The notes under the pieces are model-generated. The model saw only the letters and a program-made list of their open reading frames with translations, had not been told where the DNA came from and made no database searches. Shown here piece after piece: positions 1 to 8,486 of a stretch of 64,000 bases of DNA (its first letter is position 1; every line of letters starts with the position of its first letter). Source of the DNA: Bryobacterales bacterium (lineage in GTDB: Bacteria > Acidobacteriota > Terriglobia > Bryobacterales > UBA6623). Both the position numbers and the translations under genes were made by a program. The stretch lies in contig JAPPMC010000016.1 of assembly GCA_028819235.1 (NCBI GenBank), positions 1-64,000 of the forward strand, in the 5' to 3' direction.

Positions 1-437
1 CAGCCCAAAGATCGCCGGGGTACGTTAGGCACGATTCGCGCCGTGAAAATCAGTGTTGAGCGTACTTCGCCGGATCTCGTCTTCGGCAGTCTGCTTGGGG
101 GCGCGACTGGGCGGCACTCGGACGGATGCGGCCGGGATGATGCGATCCATTTCATGCTGCACATCCTGCGGTACCCGTGCGTTGGGAACCTGCACCAGTT
201 TCAGTTTGACCTTCATCCGGGCCTCGACGGCCCCGTGATGGCGTGGGTTCCGCGCAACTGCTCCGGACTTGCAATGCCCGGTGAGGACGGATCGGTCTCG
301 GATGCCGCCGCGCCCCGCCCCAAACCGGCGGGCCTTGTCGACGCCAACGGTTGCAATCCGGGCCGCAATCCAGTCAGACTGATCAGAGCGGTTGACCGCC
401 AAGACGGTCAGCTAGCTCTAGTCACAGAGGAGCCAAG
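1..437. other. No convincing gene; upstream region of the first CDS
   Basis: Both strands have open frames here, but none has a clear ribosome-binding site, signal peptide or recognisable domain. The longest minus-strand frame (25-402) has a possible internal ATG at 216 that would give a 63-aa polar protein of no recognised family. The only supported signal is the Shine-Dalgarno-like AGAGGAG at about 425-431, which serves the gene starting at 438. Confidence 0.4.
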
Positions 438-1397
438 ATGGACCGTCAAGACAGCCCCTACCGCCCAACACGCCGCGGAGCGATCCGCTACGGCACTGCT
501 GCCGCGGCTGCGTCGCTTGCCTCGTGTTCAGGCACTGGCGACACGGATGCGCCCGATGCGTGGACACGCGCGGTGAACGGCAGGATCCGTCATTCAGTCT
601 GCTTCTGGCCTTTTGAGAGCTCGGAGTGGGCATGGGACTTGGACACGCTCGCGGGGCACGCGGCCGACCTCGGGGCGCTGAGCGTCGAATTGCTCAGCCC
701 GGAGCAGTGGCCCACGGTCCGGACGCACGGATTGACCTGCGCGATCGCCAGCAATGGAGTAGAAGGCCCTCCTTTCATGCGGGGCCTCAACAACCCGCGG
801 TACCAGCAGATGGCCATCGATGCGACGACGGCGGTGATGGATGCCTGTGCCGAGCAAGGCATCCCCAGCGTCATTGCGTTCAACGGCTACAAGTGGAACG
901 ATGCCGAAGATCCTCAGAGCGGTGAGATCTCTCTCGATGAGGGCGCCCGCAACACTATCGAGGGGCTGAAGCGACTGGCCGCCTACGGCGAGGAAAAGGG
1001 CGTCACCGTTTGCTTGGAGATGCTCAACACACGGGACGACTCACATCCCATGAAGGGTCACCCAGGCTATCAGGGCGACGACATCGACTACTGCGCCGAC
1101 ATCATCCGCGAGGTGAACTCGCCGCGAGCGAAATTGCTGTTCGACATCTACCACGTTCAGATCATGAACGGCGACGTAATCCGGCGGATACGAGAGCTTG
1201 GAGACCTGATCGGGCACATCCACACTGCCGGCAACCCTGGTAGGAACGAACTGCACCTGATGCAGGAGATCCACTATCCGTCCGTCATGGAGGCGCTCGT
1301 AGAGGTCGGATACGAGGGATACGTCGGACACGAGTTCATTCCCACTCGCGACCCGCTCGATTCGCTGGCGCACGCCGTCAGGCTCTGCGACGTGTAG
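438..1397 (+). CDS. Exported sugar phosphate isomerase/epimerase-like TIM-barrel protein
   Basis: 319 aa. The N-terminus (TRRGAIRYG, an alanine-rich stretch, then SLASCSG) looks like a twin-arginine leader with a lipobox-like Cys, so export to the periplasm or membrane anchoring is inferred. The mature part resembles the xylose-isomerase-like TIM-barrel/hydroxypyruvate isomerase superfamily. It has CLEMLNTRDDSHPMKGHPGY, KLLFDIYHVQIMNGD, IGHIHTAGNPGRNE and a C-terminal GYVGHEFIPTRDP, and these supply the acidic and His metal ligands usual in the fold. The start is set by AGAGGAG a few bases upstream. In this superfamily such proteins isomerise or epimerise ketoses or hydroxypyruvate; the substrate here is unknown. 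The Tat-type leader is less usual for the family but recurs in other genes of this window. Confidence 0.8.
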   Translation: MDRQDSPYRPTRRGAIRYGTAAAAASLASCSGTGDTDAPDAWTRAVNGRIRHSVCFWPFESSEWAWDLDTLAGHAADLGALSVELLSPEQWPTVRTHGLTCAIASNGVEGPPFMRGLNNPRYQQMAIDATTAVMDACAEQGIPSVIAFNGYKWNDAEDPQSGEISLDEGARNTIEGLKRLAAYGEEKGVTVCLEMLNTRDDSHPMKGHPGYQGDDIDYCADIIREVNSPRAKLLFDIYHVQIMNGDVIRRIRELGDLIGHIHTAGNPGRNELHLMQEIHYPSVMEALVEVGYEGYVGHEFIPTRDPLDSLAHAVRLCDV

Positions 1398-1479
1398 GGT
1401 CAAGAACAGCGCAACCCTGACCCTATCGGCGCACGCAGCGGCGCTCGGATTATGATCAGGGATTCAAGGCAGGTCAAGG

Positions 1480-2505
1480 ATGGCAAGACGCGCAAGGGCG
1501 GGCATCTTAGGGTTTACGGGCTATAGCGGTGCGGAACTGGTCCGCATCCTGAAGGCACACCCGCATGCAGAGCCCGTGCTGCTGGAACATCGAACGGTTT
1601 CGGACTCCGAGCTGCCCGTTGGCGAGGACACGCCGCGCATGCCGTTCGACACCGCGGCGATGGCGGGGGACGGGCTAGACGTCGTATTCCTCGCCACCTC
1701 GTTGGAGGTCGCCATGGAGGCCGTCCCCCGCATCCTTGACGCCGGTATTCGCTGCGTCGATCTGAGTGCGGCATTCCGCCTTCGATCCGTTTCCGACTAC
1801 CGTCGCTGGTACGGCGTCGAGCATAGCTGCGCGGAATTGCTGGGCGAGGCTTCGTACGGCCTGCCAGAGTTCTTCCGCGAGATGGTGCGCATCTCCCGGC
1901 TCGTCGCCAACCCCGGCTGCTACCCGACGGCTGCCAGCCTCTGTATTCGTCCGCTGATCGTGGCGGCAATCCTAGACCGACCTCCCGGGGTGATCTGCGA
2001 CGCCAAGTCGGGCGTCAGCGGTGCGGGACGCAAGCCGAGCCTCAAGACCCACTTCTGTGAGGTGACCGAGAACTTTTCCGCGTACAGCGTGCTGAACCAC
2101 CGCCATGTCCCAGAGATCCTCTACACGACGGATCTGGACGAGAACGAACTCGGATTCACAGCACAGCTTCTCCCGCTGCACCGAGGAATTCTGGAAACCA
2201 TCTACGTGCGGACGGCCGAATCCATGGAATGGGAGGACCTACACAGGATCTATGCGAAGGAGTACGGCGACGAGCCCTTTGTGCGCATATTTCCGAAAAA
2301 GCGCCTGCCCGACCTGCGAGGCGTCCAAGGCACGAATTGCTGCGATATCGGGTTCAGGGTGGATCCCGAGAGCCGTCGCGTGGTCGTGGTGGCCGCGATC
2401 GATAACCTCGTGAAGGGGGCTGCCGGCCAGGCCGTGCAGAACATGAACTTGCAATTGGGGTATCCCGAAACTGCCGGGCTAAGCGACGGTCGCGGCCAAG
2501 AATGA
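1480..2505 (+). CDS. argC: N-acetyl-gamma-glutamyl-phosphate reductase
   Basis: 341 aa, the normal length. It catalyses the NADPH-dependent reduction of N-acetylglutamyl-5-phosphate to the semialdehyde, the third step of arginine biosynthesis, in the cytoplasm. The N-terminal nucleotide-binding motif GFTGYSGAELVRIL (about 11-24), the active-site Cys147 in LVANPGCYPTAAS, the GVSGAGRKPS segment and the C-terminal DNLVKGAAGQAVQNMN are all typical. Its last four bases overlap the argB start (ATGA), so the two genes are translationally coupled. No argJ, argD or other arginine gene is in the window, so the rest of the pathway lies elsewhere. Confidence 0.95.
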   Translation: MARRARAGILGFTGYSGAELVRILKAHPHAEPVLLEHRTVSDSELPVGEDTPRMPFDTAAMAGDGLDVVFLATSLEVAMEAVPRILDAGIRCVDLSAAFRLRSVSDYRRWYGVEHSCAELLGEASYGLPEFFREMVRISRLVANPGCYPTAASLCIRPLIVAAILDRPPGVICDAKSGVSGAGRKPSLKTHFCEVTENFSAYSVLNHRHVPEILYTTDLDENELGFTAQLLPLHRGILETIYVRTAESMEWEDLHRIYAKEYGDEPFVRIFPKKRLPDLRGVQGTNCCDIGFRVDPESRRVVVVAAIDNLVKGAAGQAVQNMNLQLGYPETAGLSDGRGQE

Positions 2506-3275
2506 AGCTGCTGGTCAAGCTGGGCGGCACCCTCCTCGAGTCCAAGAGGACACGTGGCGCCCTAGCCAGGCAGATCTGTCGGCTTCTCGACGACGGTCAT
2601 CAAGTGGTCGTCGTACATGGTGGAGGCAAGCGCCTGAGCCGATATCTGGCTGGACTGGACCACAAGAGCGAGTTTCGTAACGGATTGCGCGTGACGCCAC
2701 CGGAGATCATGGACGCGGTTCTCCGGGTATTGGCCGGTTCCGTGAATCGGCGGCTCGTCGCCGAGTTCCAGGACGCGGGGGCCAAGGCGGTGGGCCTGAC
2801 CGGCATTGACTCTGGAACGGTCAAAGCCACCCAGATGTCCCCCGATCTCGGACTGGTCGGCAGCGTCGAGGCCGTGGACCCTGGCTTGCTGGAGCTGCTG
2901 GCCGAGCGCGGGTACCTGCCAGTTGTGGCCTGCGTTGCGGGCGGCGAGGGCTCTGCCATCTTCAACGTGAACGCTGACCAGATGGCCTCCGCATGCGCTG
3001 GAGGAATGGGCGTCGATCTGCTACTGTTCCTGACCGATGTCGGCGGTGTGCTCGACTCACGGGGAGGACTGATACCACGCATCAATGCGGCACAGGCAAG
3101 CCGGCTCATCGAGGACGGGGTGGCAAAGGGCGGGATGGAGGCGAAACTGCGGGCCTCGACGAGTGCGCTGCGCTCCGGCGTGCGACGGGTCGTTATCGCC
3201 GACGGACGAGCTGACGCCATCGTCGAAAGGCTCGTGGCCGGGGAGCCAACTGGCACGAAACTCGTGCCGACATAG
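2502..3275 (+). CDS. argB: Acetylglutamate kinase
   Basis: 257 aa. It phosphorylates N-acetylglutamate with ATP, the step before ArgC, in the cytoplasm. The amino-acid-kinase N-terminus KLGGTLLES, the glycine-rich VVVVHGGGKRLSRYL, the RVTPPEIMDAVLRVLAG segment, FNVNADQMA and the C-terminal GGMEAKLRASTSALRSGVRRVVI match the family. The order argC-argB with a 4-bp overlap makes an operon. It is somewhat shorter than many ArgB proteins (about 290-300 aa). It has no N-terminal helix extension, the element usually linked to arginine-inhibited hexameric forms, so weak arginine feedback is possible (inference). Confidence 0.93.
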   Translation: MKLLVKLGGTLLESKRTRGALARQICRLLDDGHQVVVVHGGGKRLSRYLAGLDHKSEFRNGLRVTPPEIMDAVLRVLAGSVNRRLVAEFQDAGAKAVGLTGIDSGTVKATQMSPDLGLVGSVEAVDPGLLELLAERGYLPVVACVAGGEGSAIFNVNADQMASACAGGMGVDLLLFLTDVGGVLDSRGGLIPRINAAQASRLIEDGVAKGGMEAKLRASTSALRSGVRRVVIADGRADAIVERLVAGEPTGTKLVPT

Positions 3276-3276
3276 A

Positions 3277-3295
3277 TCTCCAATCAGAGTGGAGA
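3277..3295. terminator. Short inverted repeat between convergent genes
   Basis: TCTCCA (3277-3282) and TGGAGA (3290-3295) form a perfect 6-bp stem with a 7-nt loop directly after the argB stop and before the convergent rhomboid gene. There is no T-tract, so it is at best a weak or factor-assisted bidirectional terminator. Confidence 0.3.
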
Positions 3296-3322
3296 CAGCG
3301 GCCCAAACTTTCCGGGCGAGCC

Positions 3323-4147
3323 TTAGCTCGTGGCCGCCGAGAAACTGCTGTAGGCCTGCGCGAAAGCGAATAGCGTCACGACACACAGCGCAATGGCCAG
3401 TCCTCGCCACAAGTCTTCGCGGCGCTTGTCGTGACCGGGCGTTCCGCAGACGTATGCAAGGCCAAAGCCAGCCAGCAGCCCGCCGAAGTGGGCGGCATTG
3501 TCGATCGCCGGGAACAGGAATCCGAAGATGGCGATAAATATGATCCAGCGCTTGCCGATGGACTGGAGATGTGGGTTGAAGCTGATGCGACCGTACGCGT
3601 ACATGGCCCCTAGGAGCCCGCAAATCGACGCGGACGCGCCTATCGACAGCGAGGACGACCAGAAAGTGCTCGCGACGAAACCGCACGCCCCCGTGGCGAG
3701 GTACAGGACTAGGAATCTGGCCGTTCCGAAGACTTCCTCCGCAACTGTGCCCAGGTTGAAGAGGGACATCGTATTGAACGCTATGTGCATCAAGCCGCCA
3801 TGCAGAAAGTTGGCCGTGATCAGCCGCCACCACTCGCCGTGGAGCAGGATTGACGGCCGGAACTTGCCACCCAGCAAGTGGAGCACTGAGCCATCGATGC
3901 TCCCGAGCAGGTCGCTGCCTCCCGCCAAGCGCGCCGTCAGGATCCACGACACAGCGAATAGGCCGGCGTTGATCAGCAGGAGGATCGTCGTCGTAAACCC
4001 GATCTGCCCCCCAGTGCGCTTCGAGCGCTCCTCCCGCAAAAGTCGCTTGCCCGCGGTGACCGGCAGGTCGTTCCCGCAATAGTCACACGACTTCGCTTGG
4101 CTGTCAACGAACGCCCGGCAGTGTGGGCACATCCGAGGCTTCGACAT
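3323..4147 (-). CDS. Rhomboid family intramembrane serine protease with N-terminal zinc ribbon
   Basis: 274 aa. The start is taken at the ATG at 4147 because the zinc ribbon begins there; the open frame extends further upstream, but that part looks non-coding. Residues 7-24 hold two CxxC pairs (C7/C10 and C21/C24), a small zinc ribbon. A short basic linker follows, then about six or seven membrane helices. The catalytic Ser is S172 in SIGASASICGLLG (the rhomboid GxS motif). The catalytic His is H220 in NAAHFGGLLAG, and the conserved HGGLMHIAFNTMSLFNLG loop is present. The protein should cleave transmembrane substrates within the inner membrane. Rhomboids with an N-terminal zinc ribbon are a known arrangement. 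It is convergent with argB and divergent from the ROK kinase gene. Confidence 0.88.
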   Translation of the reverse strand: MSKPRMCPHCRAFVDSQAKSCDYCGNDLPVTAGKRLLREERSKRTGGQIGFTTTILLLINAGLFAVSWILTARLAGGSDLLGSIDGSVLHLLGGKFRPSILLHGEWWRLITANFLHGGLMHIAFNTMSLFNLGTVAEEVFGTARFLVLYLATGACGFVASTFWSSSLSIGASASICGLLGAMYAYGRISFNPHLQSIGKRWIIFIAIFGFLFPAIDNAAHFGGLLAGFGLAYVCGTPGHDKRREDLWRGLAIALCVVTLFAFAQAYSSFSAATS

Positions 4148-4415
4148 CAGAGACCTATCATCATTGTGCCGCCATAGCGGTGAATGCAAGCACGGCCGGC
4201 GGCGGCACGTCGATTGCGGGTGCTTCGAACGGTCGCCGGCGCCCAAGCCCGACCATGTGCTACGCTCTCGCATCAAGCGACAAGGGCGAACCCTCGCTTC
4301 GGTCGGGTGAGCGCCGCAGCGGTCCGGCAGTCCAACTACCCTCCGCGGTGGCCACCCTTTCTGTCGAGCCGGAGCGACTGTCAGCCGCCATCGAGGACCC
4401 GCCACGAAACACCCA

Positions 4416-5309
4416 ATGCGCGCAGACTTCGTGATCGGGATCGACCTAGGCGGCACCAAGGTGGCCGCCGCGGCCTTCGCAATGGACGGTGCGCGCCTCG
4501 GCAAGGTGGCCAGGCTCCCAACAATGGCCCGTATGAGGCGGGCCGTGACGCTGATGAACATTCGGCGGGTAGTGAAGCAAGCAAAAATCGAGGCAGGTGT
4601 GGAAGGTCCCCCGTACGTCGTCGGCATGGGCAGTTCGGGGCCGCTCGATCTCAAGAACCAGATCATCTGCGACGAGGACTCCCTGCCGAACTTGGCTGGC
4701 TTCGACATGGGAGCGTTCTGTCGCCGTGAGATCGGAGCGCCGTTGGCCTTAGAGAACGACGCAGCCTGCTTCACGCTCGGCGAGGCAATGCGGGGCGCCG
4801 GTCTCGGCCACGACTCAGTGCTGGGGGTGACGCTTGGTACCGGCTTCGGATGCGGGATTGTGATCCAGGGCAAGGTCTACTCGGGCGCGACCAACAATGC
4901 GGGAGAGGTGGCCTACTGCCGGGTGGGTTCCCTGACCTACGACGAGGTCGGGTCAGGAGAACGGGTCGAAGACCTGTACAAATCGAGCCGTGGCGGGGGA
5001 AGCCATGCCCCGACAGCGCGGGAGATCGGTGACCTGGCCGAAAGCGGAGACCGGGACGCACTAGGCGCGTGGCAGGCATACGGGCAGGGCGTTGGCACGG
5101 CGATCGGTGCGGTCTGTAGTGTGCTGGATCCCTCTGTCGTGGTAATCGGGGGGTCCGTCGCCAAGCGCCTGAACCTTTTCGGAAGTGCCCTGGCAGCATC
5201 GGCGAGGCAAGTGCTTCTGGGGGCGGCCGCCGACCGATTCGACGTCCAGCCCTCCGCGCTGGGCGACGCAGCTGGGGTCACGGGGGCCGCTGCACTCGCG
5301 CTCATGTGA
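4416..5309 (+). CDS. ROK family sugar kinase-like protein
   Basis: 297 aa. The ATP-binding motif DLGGTK (10-15), the catalytic-base region LENDAACFTLGEA (D115) and LGTGFGCGIVIQGKVYSG are those of ROK sugar kinases such as glucokinase. GGSVAKRLNLF near the C-terminus matches the second phosphate-binding segment. The ROK zinc motif (CxCGxxGCxE) is absent: the equivalent region reads VAYCRVGSLTYDEVGSGERVE. Some ROK kinases lack this motif, so activity is plausible, but the substrate cannot be given. No Shine-Dalgarno is evident before the ATG. A YtxH gene and a tRNA follow on the same strand. Confidence 0.82.
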   Translation: MRADFVIGIDLGGTKVAAAAFAMDGARLGKVARLPTMARMRRAVTLMNIRRVVKQAKIEAGVEGPPYVVGMGSSGPLDLKNQIICDEDSLPNLAGFDMGAFCRREIGAPLALENDAACFTLGEAMRGAGLGHDSVLGVTLGTGFGCGIVIQGKVYSGATNNAGEVAYCRVGSLTYDEVGSGERVEDLYKSSRGGGSHAPTAREIGDLAESGDRDALGAWQAYGQGVGTAIGAVCSVLDPSVVVIGGSVAKRLNLFGSALAASARQVLLGAAADRFDVQPSALGDAAGVTGAAALALM

Positions 5310-5363
5310 CCAGCCTCCCGGACCCGGGTCGCCGACGGCTATACTCAGTAGACGGAGCGAGCA

Positions 5364-5660
5364 ATGGCTAAGCACAGCAGTGAAGGGAATGTCGCCTGGT
5401 TCATCGCGGGACTGACCGTGGGGTTCGCCAGTGCCCTGCTGTTGGCCCCGAGGTCGGGCGAGCAGACCCGAAGGTCCCTTGCGGACGCTGTCGATAAGGG
5501 CCGCGAATTCGCCTCCGACAAGCGAAGGCAGGCTACTGAGTTTGGGCGGGAGCTGTACCAGCAAGGCCGCGAGTTCGTGGACGAGATCAGTGTCCCGGGA
5601 CGCACGGCAGAGGCCGAGACCTCGGCCGAGGCCGGCGAACCGGACGAGGCAAAGGCCTGA
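5364..5660 (+). CDS. YtxH domain-containing small membrane protein
   Basis: 98 aa. An N-terminal hydrophobic segment (about residues 10-28, VAWFIAGLTVGFASALLLAP) is followed at once by RSGEQTRRSLADAVDKGREF. That is the 'membrane helix, AP(K/R)SG(xE), amphipathic helix' pattern of the YtxH family. The remainder is a charged amphipathic helix and an Ala/Glu tail. The ATG is preceded by GGAG at good spacing. Family members are single-pass membrane proteins often linked with stress or envelope functions, but their molecular role is not established. Confidence 0.8.
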   Translation: MAKHSSEGNVAWFIAGLTVGFASALLLAPRSGEQTRRSLADAVDKGREFASDKRRQATEFGRELYQQGREFVDEISVPGRTAEAETSAEAGEPDEAKA

Positions 5661-5736
5661 CCAGAGGCGCATTCCGAACGGTTCCGGCGCTCGGGATTGA
5701 TGAGAAATCCCCGCGGTTGGGGTATGGTGATGGTGT

Positions 5737-5813
5737 CGGGGCGTAGCGCAGTCTGGTAGCGCGCTTGCTTCGGGAGCAAGAGGTCCCGAGTTCAAATCTC
5801 GGCGCCCCGACCA
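5737..5813 (+). tRNA. tRNA-Pro (anticodon CGG), CCA encoded
   Basis: A full cloverleaf can be drawn. The acceptor arm pairs CGGGGCG (5737-5743) with CGCCCCG (5803-5809). The anticodon arm CTTGC/GCAAG encloses loop TTCGGGA with anticodon CGG. The T arm CCGAG/CTCGG encloses TTCAAAT. The discriminator A and an encoded CCA end are at 5810-5813. Length is 77 nt. Confidence 0.95.
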
Positions 5814-6065
5814 TCCATCACAGACCCGTTGGCACTCTGGATTAGCAGCTAGTCCGGGCGGTCAGGCGTCGGTCGCCGCACGGTCAGGCCCCGCCCTCGG
5901 GCAGACGCCGCCCAAGAAAGCCGACCGCAGCGGTGAACGTCGCCCACAGGCTGCTGCGACTCGAAGGCTCACAGGTCCGGGAATTCGGGAAGCCTGCGAT
6001 TGGGGATCGCGTGAGAGTGCGGCCAGCCCTTGACGCCGGACCCTGATGCTCGCTATCTTGCCCAT

Positions 6066-7013
6066 ATGACTCGCAAGCAATTCCTCGCGGCACCGCTGCT
6101 GGCACCGGTGGCGGCGGCCTCCGCAGCTACGGGCACCAAGCCGCGGCGCATCAACCGCGCCATTGAGTTCCTCGAGGATGGCCACATGATCTTCTACACG
6201 GGGGGCCGAGGTGGCTACGACGAGGGAAAGCAACTCGCCGGAACACCGTACGACTACATCAACTACGAGATGGAGCACGGGTCTCTGGACTTCACTGCAC
6301 TGAGGGGCTTCATGAAGGGGCTTGTGGACGGCGGCCCGACACGCAGCGGGCACCGAACTCCGGCGGTGATCGCTACGCTGCCCGTGCTCGGAATCGATGA
6401 GATCCACATGCGTGCAAACTTCTGGGTCGTCCAGCAGACGCTGCTCTGCGGGGTGCACGGCATCCTTCTGTGCCACGCCCGCGAGCCCGATGCCATCAAG
6501 TGGATGGTGCGCGCCGCTCGCTACCCTCACGCCAAGCCGGTCGTTCCCGACCTCGGAGAAGGTTTGCTGGGTAACGGCAGCCAAGGGTATCCAGCCGAGA
6601 TTTGGGGGGTGTCCCGTGGAGACTACCAGCGCAAGGCGGATCCATGGCCGCTCAACCCGGAAGGCGAGTTTCTGCTGGGACTCAAGATCGAGGACAGGTA
6701 TGCGTTGGAGAATGCCGAGAAGGTCGCAGCCGTACCGGGCATCGGGTTCGCGGAATGGGGGCCTGGCGACATGGGGCTGTCGTTGGACCTCCCGGACGGA
6801 CACGGGCCGAACCGCCTGCTGCATCCCCGCATGCGCGAGGCTCGCTCCAAGGTGCTCAACGCCTGCAAGCAGAACAAGCTTGCCTTCTTGAACACGGTTC
6901 GAGAGAACGACGTGATACAGATGTTTGAAGAAGGCGTTCGGATTGGCGCTGGAGCAAGCGAGGCGACCATGGCCAAGGGCCGCAAGCACACAGGCCGCAC
7001 CATGCCGTGGTAA
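6066..7013 (+). CDS. HpcH/HpaI aldolase / citrate lyase family protein
   Basis: 315 aa from the ATG at 6066 (MTRKQFLAAPLLAPVAAASA). This start gives an export-type leader with a weak twin-arginine look and is preferred to the ATG at 6030. The core matches the class II pyruvate/HpcH aldolase fold: YINYEMEHGSLDFTALRGFM near the N-terminus, VHGILLCHAREPDAIKWMVRAARYP in the middle, and GIGFAEWGPGDMGLSLDLP where the acidic metal ligand is expected. Such enzymes cleave or form C-C bonds of 2-oxo acids. The stop overlaps the GTG start of the TRAP substrate-binding gene by 7 bp, so this enzyme probably acts on the acid taken up by that transporter (inference). Confidence 0.82.
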   Translation: MTRKQFLAAPLLAPVAAASAATGTKPRRINRAIEFLEDGHMIFYTGGRGGYDEGKQLAGTPYDYINYEMEHGSLDFTALRGFMKGLVDGGPTRSGHRTPAVIATLPVLGIDEIHMRANFWVVQQTLLCGVHGILLCHAREPDAIKWMVRAARYPHAKPVVPDLGEGLLGNGSQGYPAEIWGVSRGDYQRKADPWPLNPEGEFLLGLKIEDRYALENAEKVAAVPGIGFAEWGPGDMGLSLDLPDGHGPNRLLHPRMREARSKVLNACKQNKLAFLNTVRENDVIQMFEEGVRIGAGASEATMAKGRKHTGRTMPW

Positions 7014-7996
7014 AGAACGCCCCGTTGGGGGCGGCTGCCCTTGCGCTGGGCCTGGCCACCTGCAGCACGCAAGACGGACAGCTGGACCTGCGGCTGGGGC
7101 ACGTAGCGTCGCCCGGCTCGCTGACGGCACTTTCCGCGGACGAATTCGCCCGCCGGGCGAACGAGCGGCTTGATGGGCTCGGGCATGTGACCGTCTACGG
7201 TTCCAGCCAGCTCGGCGACGACGAGACCCTGCTGATAAAGCTCAAGCTCGGCACGGTGGACTTCTCTGTGCCATCGACGATCATGTCGTCGGCGGTCGAG
7301 TCATTCGGGATCTTCGAGATGCCGTATCTCGTCCGGGACCGCGCCCACATGGCCCGCATCGAAGAGGCGGTCGTATGGCCGCGTTTGGCCCCAGACGCGG
7401 CCGCGCGGGGTTACGAGCTGCTGGCTGTGTGGGAGAACGGCTTCCGACACATAACCAACGACGCCCGCCCGATCATCCGGCCGGCGGACCTTCGTGGAAT
7501 CAAACTGCGCACGCCTCGTGGGCGATGGAGAGTACGCCTGTTCCAGACTTTCGGGGCAAACCCTACGCCAATGTCCCTGGCCGAGACGTTCATAGCCCTG
7601 CAGACCGGCGTGATCGACGGGCAAGAGAACCCCCTGAGCCAGATTCATAGCCAGCGCTTCCACGAGGTGCAGCAGTTCCTCACCCTGTCCGGCCACGTCT
7701 ACACCCCCGCGTACCTCCTTGCGGGCCGTGACCGCTGGCAGGCGCTGCCGCGGCGGGTCCGCGACCTGCTTCGGACCACAGCGCAGGAAGTGCAGTCATA
7801 TGTGTACGCGAGGGCCGCAGTCTTGGATAGCGACTTGCTGGCGAGCCTGCGCTCGTCGGGCATCGCGGTGAACGAGTGCGACCGCGACTCGTTCCTTCAG
7901 GCCGGGGAACCGCTGTTCGAGGAGTTCTCGCGGCATGTTCCGGAGGGCAGGGAACTGATCGCCACCGCCCTCGGCCTCGGCTCGCCGGGGCCCTGA
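7007..7996 (+). CDS. dctP: TRAP transporter substrate-binding protein (DctP family)
   Basis: 329 aa from a GTG start overlapping the aldolase stop. The N-terminus (GAAALALGLATCS) is a short signal peptide with a lipobox-like Cys, so a periplasmic or lipid-anchored receptor is expected. The DctP signature is clear: DLRGIKLRTPRGRWR with the conserved substrate-binding Arg, then GANPTPMSLAETFIALQTGVIDGQENPLSQI. It should capture an organic acid, probably a carboxylate, and deliver it to the DctQM permease encoded next. Confidence 0.92.
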   Translation: MVKNAPLGAAALALGLATCSTQDGQLDLRLGHVASPGSLTALSADEFARRANERLDGLGHVTVYGSSQLGDDETLLIKLKLGTVDFSVPSTIMSSAVESFGIFEMPYLVRDRAHMARIEEAVVWPRLAPDAAARGYELLAVWENGFRHITNDARPIIRPADLRGIKLRTPRGRWRVRLFQTFGANPTPMSLAETFIALQTGVIDGQENPLSQIHSQRFHEVQQFLTLSGHVYTPAYLLAGRDRWQALPRRVRDLLRTTAQEVQSYVYARAAVLDSDLLASLRSSGIAVNECDRDSFLQAGEPLFEEFSRHVPEGRELIATALGLGSPGP

Positions 7997-8009
7997 CGCA
8001 GGGAACCTT

Positions 8010-8486
8010 ATGCTGAAACGCCTACGCTCGGCATTGGCCCGCGTGCTGGAGGGCGTAGTGATCGGTATCACGCTTTCCCTCGCCGTACTCGTCGTCGCGG
8101 GTGTGGCAAGCCGGAAGGCAGGTTTCTCGCTTGTCTGGTACGACGAAGTCGCCGCAATCTTGCTGGCCTGGCTGACGTACTACGGCGCCGGCCTCGCGGC
8201 GATCCGGCGGGCCCACCTTGGCCTGCCCAACCTAGTCCAAGCGGCTCCGCGTAATGCTCGACGCGCCCTCTTTTGGCTGCGCGAGACAGTTGTGATCTCA
8301 TTCTTCGCATTGGTGGCGTGGATGGGCTGGAAGCTCCTAGCAGCCTTGGGTGGCACCTTCCTAGTCAGCTTGCCATGGCTGCCAACTGCGGTGGTCTACT
8401 CCGCCGTTCCGATCGGAGCCGCCCTCTTCATCGCCGCCGAAATCTGCGTCTGCGCCGAAGTTTGGAAGGAGCGGACCGAGGTATGA
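8010..8486 (+). CDS. dctQ: TRAP transporter small permease (DctQ family)
   Basis: 158 aa with four predicted membrane helices. It contains FSLVWYDEVAAILLAWLTYYGAGLAAIRRAHLGLPNL, the typical DctQ central motif. It lies 13 bp after dctP, and its stop overlaps the dctM start (ATGA). It forms the inner-membrane permease complex with DctM. An AGGGA element precedes the ATG. Confidence 0.9.
   Translation: MLKRLRSALARVLEGVVIGITLSLAVLVVAGVASRKAGFSLVWYDEVAAILLAWLTYYGAGLAAIRRAHLGLPNLVQAAPRNARRALFWLRETVVISFFALVAWMGWKLLAALGGTFLVSLPWLPTAVVYSAVPIGAALFIAAEICVCAEVWKERTEV

Noticed and set aside
25-402. Minus-strand 125-aa open frame at the left edge
   Set aside because: No ribosome-binding site, no domain, and the opposite strand is equally open; such frames are common by chance at this GC content.
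4148-4873. Long N-terminal extension of the rhomboid frame
   Set aside because: The extension overlaps the divergent ROK gene and its composition is that of an antisense shadow; the zinc ribbon begins at the chosen ATG.
5697-5728. Promoter TTGATG...TATGGT before tRNA-Pro
   Set aside because: The spacing is about 20 bp and the -10 match is weak, so it is not listed as a feature.
8273-8482. Upstream part of the dctM open frame
   Set aside because: It lies inside dctQ in another frame; the ATGA overlap marks the true start.
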